NCBI GenBank assembly: GCA_947170495.1
Contig: CAMVUB010000007.1
Coordinates: forward strand, 1-59,435
Direction: 5' to 3'
Source: an uncultured Prevotellaceae bacterium
GTDB taxonomy: Bacteria; Bacteroidota; Bacteroidia; Bacteroidales; Bacteroidaceae
DNA length: 59,435 bases
Shown: positions 25,566-32,826 of the stretch, in pieces
How the letters are laid out: every line of letters begins with the position of its first letter
Position numbering within the stretch: position 1 is the stretch's first letter
Notes under the pieces: generated by a model
Told to the model about the DNA's origin: nothing
The model's input: the letters and a program-made list of their open reading frames with translations, nothing else
Databases searched by the model: none
Made by a program: the position numbers and the translations under genes

Positions 25566-26540
25566 ATGTTAGGTCAACTCTATCACACCATAAAAGACGA
25601 ATCCGCGCACCCGTCTCAGCCTGCCGGTTTCAGCTTCGAGGTGCTGCCCCCCTTGAAAGGTACGGGCACTGAGACGCTGTTCAAGACCATCGAGACGCTG
25701 GCGCCCTTCAACCCTCGCCATATCAACATCACCACGCACCGTGCAGAGTATGTGTACCACGAGGTCGAGGGCGGTCTGGTGCAGCGGCAGCGCATCCGTC
25801 GCCGTCCCGGCACCATCGCCATCGCCGCCGCCATCCAGCAGCGGTGGGGCATCCCCGTGATTCCGCATATCGTCTGCTCCGGCTCTACGAAGGAAGATAT
25901 CGAGTATGCCCTGTTGGATCTTCAGTTCCTCGGCATCAAGGACCTCTTCCTGCTGCGTGGCGACAAGGCCAAGGAGGAGTCGATGTACACGCCTACGCCC
26001 GGCGGCTATACCCACGCCCTCGAACTCATCGAGCAGGTGAACCGCTTCAATGACGGCTTCTTCGCCGACGGCACGCCCATGAAAGTCAAGGGTCAGCCCT
26101 TTGAGTTCGGCGTGGCCTGCTACCCTGAGAAGCACGAGGAGGCTCCCAACCTGGAGAGCGACATCCGTGTGCTCTTGGAGAAACAGCGTGCAGGTGCCAA
26201 GGTGGCGATCACTCAGCTGTTCTACGACAACGAGAAATACTACACCTTCGTGGCACGTGCCCGTGCTGCAGGTGTCACCATACCCCTCATCCCGGGGCTG
26301 AAACCGCTGGCCAAGCTCTCGCAGCTCGCCACCGTCCCCAAGACCTTCCGCTGTGACCTTCCCTTCGCCCTCTCCGAGGAGCTGCGCCGTTGCAAGACCG
26401 ACGACGATGTGCGACAGGTGGGCATCGAATGGGGCATCGAACAGTGCCGCGACCTGATTGCCCACGGCATTCCCAGCCTCCATTTCTACACGCTCAGTGC
26501 GGTGGAGAGCATCAAGCGGATCGCGGAGGAGGTGTATTAG
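25566..26540 (+). CDS. metF: Methylenetetrahydrofolate reductase
   Basis: 324 residues from MLGQLYHTIKDES; an in-frame ATG 33 nt earlier lies inside the preceding gene and is not needed. Reduces 5,10-methylene-THF to 5-methyl-THF for methionine synthesis, using FAD. Motifs: FSFEVLPPLKGTG at the N-terminus (catalytic Glu), NITTHRAEY, IPHIVCSGSTKEDIEYAL, LLRGDKAKE, GVACYPEKHEEAPNLESD, IPLIPGLKPL and the C-terminal HFYTLSAVESIKRI. The gene follows the transporter almost without gap and ends at a GC-rich palindromic repeat. Confidence 0.95.
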   Translation: MLGQLYHTIKDESAHPSQPAGFSFEVLPPLKGTGTETLFKTIETLAPFNPRHINITTHRAEYVYHEVEGGLVQRQRIRRRPGTIAIAAAIQQRWGIPVIPHIVCSGSTKEDIEYALLDLQFLGIKDLFLLRGDKAKEESMYTPTPGGYTHALELIEQVNRFNDGFFADGTPMKVKGQPFEFGVACYPEKHEEAPNLESDIRVLLEKQRAGAKVAITQLFYDNEKYYTFVARARAAGVTIPLIPGLKPLAKLSQLATVPKTFRCDLPFALSEELRRCKTDDDVRQVGIEWGIEQCRDLIAHGIPSLHFYTLSAVESIKRIAEEVY

Positions 26541-26682
26541 ACCCACCCCCGACCCCTCCCGTGAGGGAGGGGCAACCTTGCGGATTGATATTATAATGTA
26601 TGTCTGAAGAATTCTATATAAAAAGTGATACTACGCGCCAGCCACTCCCCTCCATTACGGGAGGGGGCGGGGGTGGGTCTTA
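26541..26682. repeat. Inverted pair of GC-rich palindromic repeats around the holB start
   Basis: Copy one (26541-26573) starts at the metF stop: AGACCCACCCCCG, then CCCCTCCCGTGAGGGAGGGG. Copy two (26633-26682) is the reverse complement of the same element and lies in holB codons 12-27. The core CCCTCCC-N-GGGAGGG is itself palindromic. A related copy with an insertion is in the topoisomerase gene (39662-39860). Confidence 0.85.
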
Positions 26683-27715
26683 CTTCATAGGACAAACGAC
26701 CATCTGGCAGCGGTTGCTCGGCGACCTCGTGGCAGACCGTGTGCCGCATGCGCTGATGCTGTGTGGCCCTGCGGGCTCGGGTAAGCTGGCGCTGGCGGTG
26801 GCTTTTGCGCGGGCACTGCTCTGTGAGCATCCGCATGAGGATGGCAGCCCGTGTGGCGAATGTTCCTCCTGTCGCATGGCGATGAAGCTGGAACACCCCG
26901 ACCTGCACTTCACGTTCCCCATCGTCAAAGGTACGCGTATCAAGAATGCCGAGGACTCCATATCGGACCATTATATCAAGGAATGGCGCGCGCGCGTGCT
27001 CGCGAGTCCCTATTTCGACCTCAACGACTGGCTTGAGGACATGGGCGCTGCCAACCAGCAGGCTACGTACTATGTAGCTGAGAGCGACAACATACAGCGT
27101 AAGCTGGCCCTGAAGAGTAGTATGGGCGGCCGCAAGGTGATGGTCGTGTGGTTGCCGGAGAAAATGAACCAGGAGACGGCCAACAAACTGCTGAAACTGT
27201 TTGAGGAGCCGCCCGTCGGCACGCATTTCCTGATGGTCTCCGAGGAACCCGACCTGGTCCTGGGCACCATCCTTAGCCGCACACAGCGCATCCTCGTGCC
27301 GCCCCTCTCGCGCGAAGAGTACCAGCAGGCCCACCCGCCCAAGGACGAGCGACTGTTCCTGGATCTGTTCATGATGCTGATGCGCCTCGCCTACCAGCGC
27401 AAGGTCAAGGACCTGCGTGAATGGAGCGAGCAGCTCGCGGGCATGGGCCGCGAGGTACAGAAGAGCTTCCTGCAGTTCTGCCAGCGACAGGTGCGCGAGA
27501 ACTTCGTCTATAACTTCAGCCAGCCTGCGCTCAACGACCAGACCGCCGACGAGGCCGCCTTCAGCCGCAACTTCGCCCGCTTCATTAACGAGCGCAACGT
27601 CATACCCATCACCGAGGAGCTGACGACAGCGGAGCGTGATATCGCGCAGAACGTCAACGCCCGCATGGTCTTCTTCGACCTCACACTTAAAATGATTGTC
27701 TTACTGATACGATAA
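26600..27715 (+). CDS. holB: DNA polymerase III delta' subunit (HolB-like)
   Basis: 371 residues. AAA+ subunit of the clamp loader. Walker A GPAGSGKLALAVAFARALL, zinc-binding cysteines (LCEHP, CGECSSC), and the segment QETANKLLKLFEEPPVGTHF typical of delta'. The sensor region reads LSRTQRI, where many relatives have SRC. The usual family N-terminus resembles F-x-x-VIGQ; here YFIGQ appears only at residue 27, and the preceding ~15 residues (RQPLPSITGGGGGGS) are encoded by a GC-rich palindromic repeat. The true start could therefore be elsewhere, but no other ATG fits. Followed after 2 nt by ricT. Confidence 0.9.
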   Translation: MSEEFYIKSDTTRQPLPSITGGGGGGSYFIGQTTIWQRLLGDLVADRVPHALMLCGPAGSGKLALAVAFARALLCEHPHEDGSPCGECSSCRMAMKLEHPDLHFTFPIVKGTRIKNAEDSISDHYIKEWRARVLASPYFDLNDWLEDMGAANQQATYYVAESDNIQRKLALKSSMGGRKVMVVWLPEKMNQETANKLLKLFEEPPVGTHFLMVSEEPDLVLGTILSRTQRILVPPLSREEYQQAHPPKDERLFLDLFMMLMRLAYQRKVKDLREWSEQLAGMGREVQKSFLQFCQRQVRENFVYNFSQPALNDQTADEAAFSRNFARFINERNVIPITEELTTAERDIAQNVNARMVFFDLTLKMIVLLIR

Positions 27716-27717
27716 AA

Positions 27718-28818
27718 ATGGAAAATGTATATCGCGGCCTCTCCTATCGAGGCTGCCCCAAGCAGAGCTGCCAGCTCAATGTCTATGACTACCTGGCTGA
27801 TATCCCTGGCAACGCGGAGACGACGGACCTCGTGGAGGTGCAGTTCAAGAACACGCGTAAGGGCTACTACCATAACTCCAACAACCTGCCGCTGGAGAAG
27901 GGCGATGTCGTGGCTGTCGAAGCCTCACCTGGTCACGATATCGGCACCGTGACGCTCACGGGCAAGCTCGTGCTGCTGCAGATCAAGCGCTACCCGCCCA
28001 AGAGCATGGACGATATCAAGCACATCTACCGCAAGGTGCGCCCCGTGGATATGGAGAAGTACGAGGAGGCCAAGGCGCGCGAGCACGAGACGATGATCCG
28101 CAGCCGCCAGATTGCCAAGGACCTGGGTCTGGAGATGAAGATTGGCGACGTCGAGTATCAGGGCGACGGCAATAAAGCCATCTTCTACTACATCGCCGAT
28201 GGACGCGTGGATTTCCGTCAGCTCATCAAGGTGCTGGCCGAAGCCTTCCACGTGCGCATTGAGATGAAGCAGATCGGTGCCCGCCAGGAGGCAGGGCGCA
28301 TCGGTGGCTTCGGTCCCTGTGGCCGCGAGCTGTGCTGCACCACGTGGATGCGTAACTTCGTCAGCGTCGGCACACCAGCCGCGCGTTTCCAGGACCTCAG
28401 CCCCAACCCGCAGAAGCTGGCCGGCCAGTGCGCAAAGCTCAAATGTTGTATGAACTTCGAGGTCGATCAGTATGTCGAAGCCTCGCGCCGCTTGCCCAGC
28501 CGCGAGATGCCGCTGGAGACCATTGATGGCACGTGGTACTACTTCAAGGCCGACATCCTCTCGAACATGATCACGTATTCCACCGACAAGCGCGTGGCTG
28601 CCAACCTGACCACCATCTCCGCCGAGCGTGCCAAGGAGATCATCGCCATGAACCGCGAAGGACAGAAGCCCGATGCCCTCGACAACAGCGTCAAGGCCGC
28701 GCCCGCCAAGCCCATCGACCTGGCTGCCCAGGAGGACCTCACCCGCTTTGACAGCGCCCGCAAGAAAAAGAAGAAAAAGAAGAAGAGAGCAGGGGGAGAA
28801 GGGAGAATTGAAAATTGA
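27718..28818 (+). CDS. ricT: RicT-like PSP1 domain protein with iron-sulfur cysteine motifs
   Basis: 366 residues. In Bacillus the RicA-RicF-RicT complex carries 4Fe-4S clusters and helps RNase Y process mRNA. This homologue has the PSP1 C-terminal domain (DFRQLIKVLAEAFHVRIEMK) and the cysteine-rich signature GPCGRELCCTTW and GQCAKLKCCMNFE; an N-terminal CPKQSC pair is also present. The C-terminal tail carries eight consecutive lysines followed by a low-complexity end. The order holB-ricT-gldH is what I recall from Bacteroidetes. The stop TGA overlaps the TTG start of gldH. Confidence 0.9.
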   Translation: MENVYRGLSYRGCPKQSCQLNVYDYLADIPGNAETTDLVEVQFKNTRKGYYHNSNNLPLEKGDVVAVEASPGHDIGTVTLTGKLVLLQIKRYPPKSMDDIKHIYRKVRPVDMEKYEEAKAREHETMIRSRQIAKDLGLEMKIGDVEYQGDGNKAIFYYIADGRVDFRQLIKVLAEAFHVRIEMKQIGARQEAGRIGGFGPCGRELCCTTWMRNFVSVGTPAARFQDLSPNPQKLAGQCAKLKCCMNFEVDQYVEASRRLPSREMPLETIDGTWYYFKADILSNMITYSTDKRVAANLTTISAERAKEIIAMNREGQKPDALDNSVKAAPAKPIDLAAQEDLTRFDSARKKKKKKKKRAGGEGRIEN

Positions 28819-29267
28819 GGCCCCATTTATTTTTATTATTTATCATTTCATCGTTGGCTCTCTCCTCCTGCCGCCAGCGGCCTGTGCTCTATGACTATGT
28901 CCCTGTTGATCCTCACGGCTGGCTGACCACAGACACCCTCCGCTTCACCCTTCCTGCGGTGCCCGCTGACGCCGACTACACATTCTCCTTAGGGACGCGT
29001 TTTAATAGCCAATACCCTTACGAGGACCTCTGGCTGGTGCTGGAGCAGCGCTATCTTTCTGTTCGTCGCCGCGATACCCTTCATCTCGCCATGCCCACGG
29101 AGAAGCCCACCTGGCAGACCAACGGCATCTCCTATCATGAAGCAGAGGCCCCCGTCACCACCACCCATCTCACGCCACAGCAAATGCCCGTCGAGCTATT
29201 GGTGTATCATGTGATGCGTCACCAATGCCTGACGGGCATAACGGAAGTCGGCGTGAAGGTGGAATAG
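28815..29267 (+). CDS. gldH: Gliding-motility-type lipoprotein GldH, TTG start
   Basis: 150 residues. GldH is an envelope lipoprotein first defined in gliding Flavobacteria and kept in non-gliding Bacteroidales. The lipobox ALSSC (cysteine at residue 19) follows a hydrophobic stretch PHLFLLFIISSLALS. The start is TTG 28815, inside TTGA overlapping the ricT stop. An in-frame TGA at 28809 and the absence of an in-frame ATG before the lipobox force this choice. The mature part (DYVPVDPHGWLTTDTLRFTL, TRFNSQYPYEDLWLVLEQRY) fits the family. The hydrophobic codons ATTTATTTTTATTATTTATC resemble the array at 40952-40980. Confidence 0.82.
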   Translation: MRPHLFLLFIISSLALSSCRQRPVLYDYVPVDPHGWLTTDTLRFTLPAVPADADYTFSLGTRFNSQYPYEDLWLVLEQRYLSVRRRDTLHLAMPTEKPTWQTNGISYHEAEAPVTTTHLTPQQMPVELLVYHVMRHQCLTGITEVGVKVE

Positions 29268-29972
29268 CTACATCTTCATGCGAATAATGCGGAAGCGGGC
29301 GGCGCTGTAGGCGGGGATGTCGTCGCCTTGAGCCGTTTCACCGTAGAACTGCTGATACGGGATGCAGACAATCCACTCGGCACCCTCGGGCATATACTGC
29401 AGGGCGGTGCCGAAGCCTTCGGTGTAGGACCCAGGGGTGGCGTCTGCGTAGGCTGCGGTCTGCGGGTCGAAGGGGCCGTAGAAGGTCTGTGCAAATACTT
29501 TCTCAAAGACGTGGCCGCTCTCATCCGTGGTGGGTATCAGCCACCCGCGGAACGCCACGCGCACGGTCTCTGTCGATTTAGCCAGCGTGGTGCCAGTGCC
29601 CTGATTGATGATGCGCACGCAGATGCTGTCATATACGAGACCGCTCTGGAACGTAGGGCTCTTGCGCAGCGACTTATACATGCGCCAGTCGCAGTGCTCC
29701 TCCCAGCTGTCGCCATACTGTGCGCGGGCGGCATTGATGGCTGTGCGAGCCGTGTCGGCTACGTGCTTGAACCATTCCGTGTTGCGCGCCTCCCAGTCTT
29801 CATAGGGGTCGTACGCCTCGTTCTCGGAGCAAGAGCAGAGCGTTAGAGTGAAAAATGAAAGAATGAAAAGTGAAAAATAAATATTACTTTTCAAAGTATG
29901 TATCTTTGAAGAGCATAATGCTTGATAAGCCTTGTATATCATTGCTTTAGAATACATTAATATATTTTTCAT
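29268..29972 (-). CDS. FKBP-type peptidyl-prolyl isomerase-like lipoprotein
   Basis: 234 residues. Lipobox LCSC at about residue 48. The C-terminal ~120 residues resemble FKBP: VRVAFRGWLIPTTDESGHVFEKVFAQ and ALQYMPEGAEWIVCIPYQQFYGE. Predicted envelope prolyl isomerase or chaperone; some active-site aromatic residues could not be confirmed. The start codon and the signal peptide (codons 1-45) lie in inverted array element D: the core gives the first ~31 residues, the left arm encodes YFSLFILSFFTLTL. Two later in-frame ATGs (residues 6 and 11) are also possible. It follows glyS after 26 nt and converges with gldH with no gap. Confidence 0.78.
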   Translation of the reverse strand: MKNILMYSKAMIYKAYQALCSSKIHTLKSNIYFSLFILSFFTLTLCSCSENEAYDPYEDWEARNTEWFKHVADTARTAINAARAQYGDSWEEHCDWRMYKSLRKSPTFQSGLVYDSICVRIINQGTGTTLAKSTETVRVAFRGWLIPTTDESGHVFEKVFAQTFYGPFDPQTAAYADATPGSYTEGFGTALQYMPEGAEWIVCIPYQQFYGETAQGDDIPAYSAARFRIIRMKM

Positions 29973-29998
29973 TCATTCACTTTTCACTTTTCATTTTC
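29845..29998. repeat. Inverted heptamer-array element D between glyS and the FKBP lipoprotein
   Basis: Left arm 29845-29880 (AGAGTGAAAAATGAAAG type) and right arm 29964-29998 (TTTTTCA, TTCACTT, TTCACTT type) are inverted around an ~83-nt core. The right arm ends at the glyS stop codon (29999-30001). The start codon of the FKBP gene lies within the right-arm side (29970-29972). Confidence 0.85.
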
Positions 29999-31543
29999 TT
30001 ACAGCAACTTCTTCAGCAAGCTGGTGATGCTCACTTTGTCCTCGATGATGCTCTGGAGGTCAGCGATGGGCACGCGCTTCTGCTCCATCGTGTCGCGGTC
30101 GCGCAGGGTGACGCAGTGGTCGTTGAGCGTGTCGTGGTCGATGGTGACGCAGTAGGGGCAGCCGATGGCATCCATGCGGCGATAGCGCTTGCCGATGGTG
30201 TCCTTCTCGTCGTACTTGCAGTTGAAGTGGAAGCGCAGGTCGTTGACAATCTGCTGTGCCACCTCGGGCAGACCGTCCTTCTTCACCAGCGGCAGCACGG
30301 CCAGCTTCACGGGAGCCAGCGCAGCCGGCAGACGCAGCACGACGCGTGTCTCGCCATTCTCCAGCTGCTCCTCGCAGTAGCTGTGGCACATGACGCTGAG
30401 GAACATACGATCCACACCGATGGAGGTCTCGATGACGAACGGCGTGTAGCTCTCGTTGGTCTCGGGGTCGAAGTACTCAATCTTCTTGCCGCTGTACTTG
30501 GCGTGCTGGCTGAGGTCGAAGTTGGTGCGGGAGTGGATACCCTCCACCTCCTTGAAGCCGAAGGGCATGTGGAACTCGATGTCTGTGGCGGCGTTGGCGT
30601 AGTGTGCCAGCTTGTCGTGGTCGTGGAAGCGGTAGTTCTCAGCGCCGAAGCCCAGAGCCAGGTGCCAGGCCATGCGGGTCTTCTTCCAGCTCTCGAACCA
30701 GTCCAGCTCGGTGCCGGGCTTCACGAAGAACTGCATCTCCATCTGCTCGAACTCGCGCATACGGAAGATGAACTGGCGGGCCACGATCTCGTTGCGGAAG
30801 GCCTTACCGATCTGTGCGATACCGAAGGGCAGCTTCATGCGGCCCGTCTTCTGCACGTTCAGGTAGTTCACGAAGATACCCTGTGCCGTCTCGGGGCGCA
30901 GGTAGATGGTGTTGGTGCCTTCGGCGGTGCTGCCCACCTCAGTCTTGAACATCAGGTTGAACTGGCGCACGTCCGTCCAGTTGCGCGTGCCGCTGATGGG
31001 GCATACGATTTCTTCGTCCAGGATGATCTGCTTGAGCTCATCGAGGTCGTTGGCGTTCATGGCCTTCTGGTAGCGCTCATGCAGGGCATCGCGCTTGGCC
31101 GTGAGTTCCAGCACACGGCCGTTGGTGCTGCGGAACTGAGCCTCGTCGAAGGCGTCGCCGAAGCGCTTGGCAGCCTTCGCCACCTCCTTGTCAATCTTCT
31201 CGTCGTACTTCGCCATCTGGTCCTCGATGAGGACATCGGCGCGGTAGCGCTTCTTGGAGTCGCGGTTGTCGATGAGGGGGTCATTGAAGGCATCCACGTG
31301 GCCGCTGGCCTTCCAGGTCGTGGGATGCATGAAGATGGCAGCGTCGATGCCGACGATGTTCTGGTGCAGCAGCACCATGCTCTGCCACCAGTACTGCTTG
31401 ATATTGTTCTTCAGCTCCACGCCGTTCTGACCGTAGTCATAGACAGCGCCGAGGCCATCGTAGATATCACTGGACGGGAACACGAAACCGTACTCCTTGC
31501 AATGCGAAACAATCTTCTTGAAAACGTCTTCTTGTTGTGCCAT
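29999..31543 (-). CDS. glyS: Glycine--tRNA ligase (alpha2 type)
   Basis: 514 residues. Class II aminoacyl-tRNA synthetase that charges tRNA-Gly. N-terminal SHCKEYGFVFPSSDIYDGL and YDYGQNGVELKNN; motif 2 region GKAFRNEIVARQFIFRMREF; anticodon-binding domain near VKLAVLPLVKKDGLPEVAQ. Length fits the single-chain dimeric form. The gene is driven from a promoter box at 31606-31613 that sits between two heptamer arrays, and is followed by the FKBP lipoprotein gene, probably in one transcript. Confidence 0.96.
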   Translation of the reverse strand: MAQQEDVFKKIVSHCKEYGFVFPSSDIYDGLGAVYDYGQNGVELKNNIKQYWWQSMVLLHQNIVGIDAAIFMHPTTWKASGHVDAFNDPLIDNRDSKKRYRADVLIEDQMAKYDEKIDKEVAKAAKRFGDAFDEAQFRSTNGRVLELTAKRDALHERYQKAMNANDLDELKQIILDEEIVCPISGTRNWTDVRQFNLMFKTEVGSTAEGTNTIYLRPETAQGIFVNYLNVQKTGRMKLPFGIAQIGKAFRNEIVARQFIFRMREFEQMEMQFFVKPGTELDWFESWKKTRMAWHLALGFGAENYRFHDHDKLAHYANAATDIEFHMPFGFKEVEGIHSRTNFDLSQHAKYSGKKIEYFDPETNESYTPFVIETSIGVDRMFLSVMCHSYCEEQLENGETRVVLRLPAALAPVKLAVLPLVKKDGLPEVAQQIVNDLRFHFNCKYDEKDTIGKRYRRMDAIGCPYCVTIDHDTLNDHCVTLRDRDTMEQKRVPIADLQSIIEDKVSITSLLKKLL

Positions 31544-31565
31544 GATTTATCGCGGCTTCGCCGCA

Positions 31566-31593
31566 GTTTAATGTTTAAAGTTTAGCGTTTAAG
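31566..31593. repeat. Heptamer array in the glyS leader
   Basis: Four units GTTTAAT, GTTTAAA, GTTTAGC, GTTTAAG. Next to it (31551-31563) is a small palindrome GCGGCTTCGCCGC just before the start codon. Confidence 0.85.
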
Positions 31594-31605
31594 GAAATTC
31601 GGGCG

Positions 31606-31613
31606 CAAAGATA
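31606..31613 (-). promoter_or_regulatory. Promoter -7 box of glyS
   Basis: TATCTTTG on the minus strand, 63 nt before the start codon. The -33 region is occupied by a heptamer array (31620-31654) and has no TTG. Confidence 0.55.
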
Positions 31614-31619
31614 CATAAA

Positions 31620-31654
31620 AAGTTTAAGGTTGAAGGTTTAAAGTTTAAAGTTTT
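31620..31654. repeat. Heptamer array upstream of the glyS promoter box
   Basis: Five units AAGTTTA, AGGTTGA, AGGTTTA, AAGTTTA, AAGTTTT. Confidence 0.85.
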
Positions 31655-31674
31655 TGCATTATTCGCTCTTTTTT

Positions 31675-31700
31675 ATCCCCCTTGGGGGATGATAGGGGGC
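31675..31700. repeat. Short GC-rich palindromic repeat at the stop of the SH3 gene
   Basis: ATCCCCC, TT, GGGGGAT, then GATAGGGGGC, ending exactly at the stop codon (31701). The pattern (C-run, G-run, ~6 nt, G-run) matches the repeat at 39824-39852 in the topoisomerase gene. Confidence 0.6.
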
Positions 31701-32204
31701 TTAGAATATAACTTCGTCCTTTGCTTGTCCTGTGGTGATTTCCTCCACGACGTCGTCATCGGGTAGGGGAGTGGCGGGTGCGGCTTCGGGGGAGGACTCT
31801 GTGGCGGTGCCCGAAGGTTCTCCCGAGGAGGCTTCCTGCCGTTTGCCCTTGCGTCCGCTGCCCTTTCCGCTGGCGGCTTTCGCCGTCGGGTCGTTGCAGA
31901 GAGAGGCTTTGATGTAGGCGGTACGCTCCTCGCCCGGGATGCGCACCTGGAACCAGCCGCCACTCTCGGACAGCACGTCCAGCTTCGTGCCGCGACGGAC
32001 TTGCAGGTTGCCGCCGCTGCCGTCGGCGTTCACGCTGATGATGGCGTGGTTGGTGCCGGGACCCGTGCGCAGGTTAGCCACTTTGGCGGACACGGTGACC
32101 TGCTTCAGCACGTCATCCTTCGGCGCCTGCTTATCATCCGTGCAGCGGCCATAGAGCCAGAAGCCTGCGATGACGATAATGATAAATCCAAATAACTTTT
32201 TCAT
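31701..32204 (-). CDS. SH3b-domain envelope protein
   Basis: 167 residues. N-terminal hydrophobic segment (LFGFIIIVIAGFWLYG), which could be a membrane anchor or signal peptide; a cysteine follows at residue 21 (GRCTDD) but the lipobox is poor. Residues ~38-105 form a bacterial SH3 domain: VSAKVANLRTGPGTNH, LQVRRGTKLDVLSESGGWFQV, TAYIKASLC. The C-terminal ~60 residues are low-complexity (Pro, Ser, Ala, Glu). Such domains often bind peptidoglycan peptides. It is followed by palindromic repeat 31675-31700 and preceded by the MORN gene, 20 nt away, possibly in one operon. Confidence 0.75.
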   Translation of the reverse strand: MKKLFGFIIIVIAGFWLYGRCTDDKQAPKDDVLKQVTVSAKVANLRTGPGTNHAIISVNADGSGGNLQVRRGTKLDVLSESGGWFQVRIPGEERTAYIKASLCNDPTAKAASGKGSGRKGKRQEASSGEPSGTATESSPEAAPATPLPDDDVVEEITTGQAKDEVIF

Positions 32205-32224
32205 GTCATGTATGTTTTATATGT

Positions 32225-32710
32225 TCATTTCAGTGTGGTCGCCAGCACGTCCTTGCAGGTGGTGCGGATGATGTCTAAGTAGTGCTCGCTGGGCATTCCA
32301 AGCCAGTGGGTAGTCTCATAGGGAAGGTCGTCCTTCCACGTGCCCTTGAACATCTCGTCCCACCTCTTCTGGCGTATGCCTTGGCGCCAGGAGCCATCAG
32401 GGTGCTCGGGGTGGATGAGCCGACCGCAGTCGTAGTCGCCCTCGGAGTACCATTCATACTGGTCGGCGGAACTCGGGTTCAGTCCTAGGAAGAAAATGGA
32501 GCCCTCGCCCTGGCGCACGCCGTGCTCGAAGTGCCCATCGTAGATCATCTGTCCCACTTCCTTGTAATACTCGCGCAGGTCGGGGTACTCGGGGTATGGG
32601 ATGTGGTCCTCGTCAGCAAAGTACTCCATACGTCCTTTGCCATGCGGCAGTCCCTGGGCGTCTTTCTCGCCCTCGTACGCTATCTTGATAATCTTTCTTA
32701 AATCAGACAT
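32225..32710 (-). CDS. Small MORN-like protein
   Basis: 161 residues from MSDLRKIIKIAYEGEKDAQG; 12 further upstream codons exist in frame but begin in a low-complexity array. Two MORN-like stretches are visible: GLPHGKGRMEYF and YDGHFEHGVRQGEGSIFFLG. The rest (EWYSEGDYDCGRLIHPEHPD, TTHWLGMPSEHYLDII) is not recognised. No signal peptide, so probably cytosolic. It lies next to a larger MORN-like gene with a repeat array between them. Confidence 0.6.
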   Translation of the reverse strand: MSDLRKIIKIAYEGEKDAQGLPHGKGRMEYFADEDHIPYPEYPDLREYYKEVGQMIYDGHFEHGVRQGEGSIFFLGLNPSSADQYEWYSEGDYDCGRLIHPEHPDGSWRQGIRQKRWDEMFKGTWKDDLPYETTHWLGMPSEHYLDIIRTTCKDVLATTLK

Positions 32711-32739
32711 CACGATTCTATTTGACAATTTACGATTTA

Positions 32740-32826
32740 GTTTCAAGTTTCAAGTTTCAAGTTTCAGGTTTCAGGGTTCAAGGAAAGATTTATTTTTCAC
32801 TTTTCACTCTTCCATTTTTCATTCCT
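32740..32826. repeat. Double heptamer array between the two MORN genes
   Basis: 32740-32781 has six units GTTTCAA/GTTTCAG/GGTTCAA. 32794-32821 has TTTTCAC, TTTTCAC, TCTTCCA, TTTTTCA, the right-arm type of the inverted elements. Its final TCA (32819-32821) is the TGA stop of the 549-residue MORN gene. Confidence 0.85.

Noticed and set aside
28768..28800. Frameshift or sequencing error in the A/G-rich lysine tail of RicT
   Set aside because: The run is imperfect (AAG and AAA codons mixed) and the stop overlaps the gldH start sensibly, so a real basic tail is more likely.
31675..31698. Terminator of the SH3 gene
   Set aside because: On the transcribed strand the hairpin is followed by A residues, not U, and the loop is only two bases. 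It fits the palindromic repeat family better.
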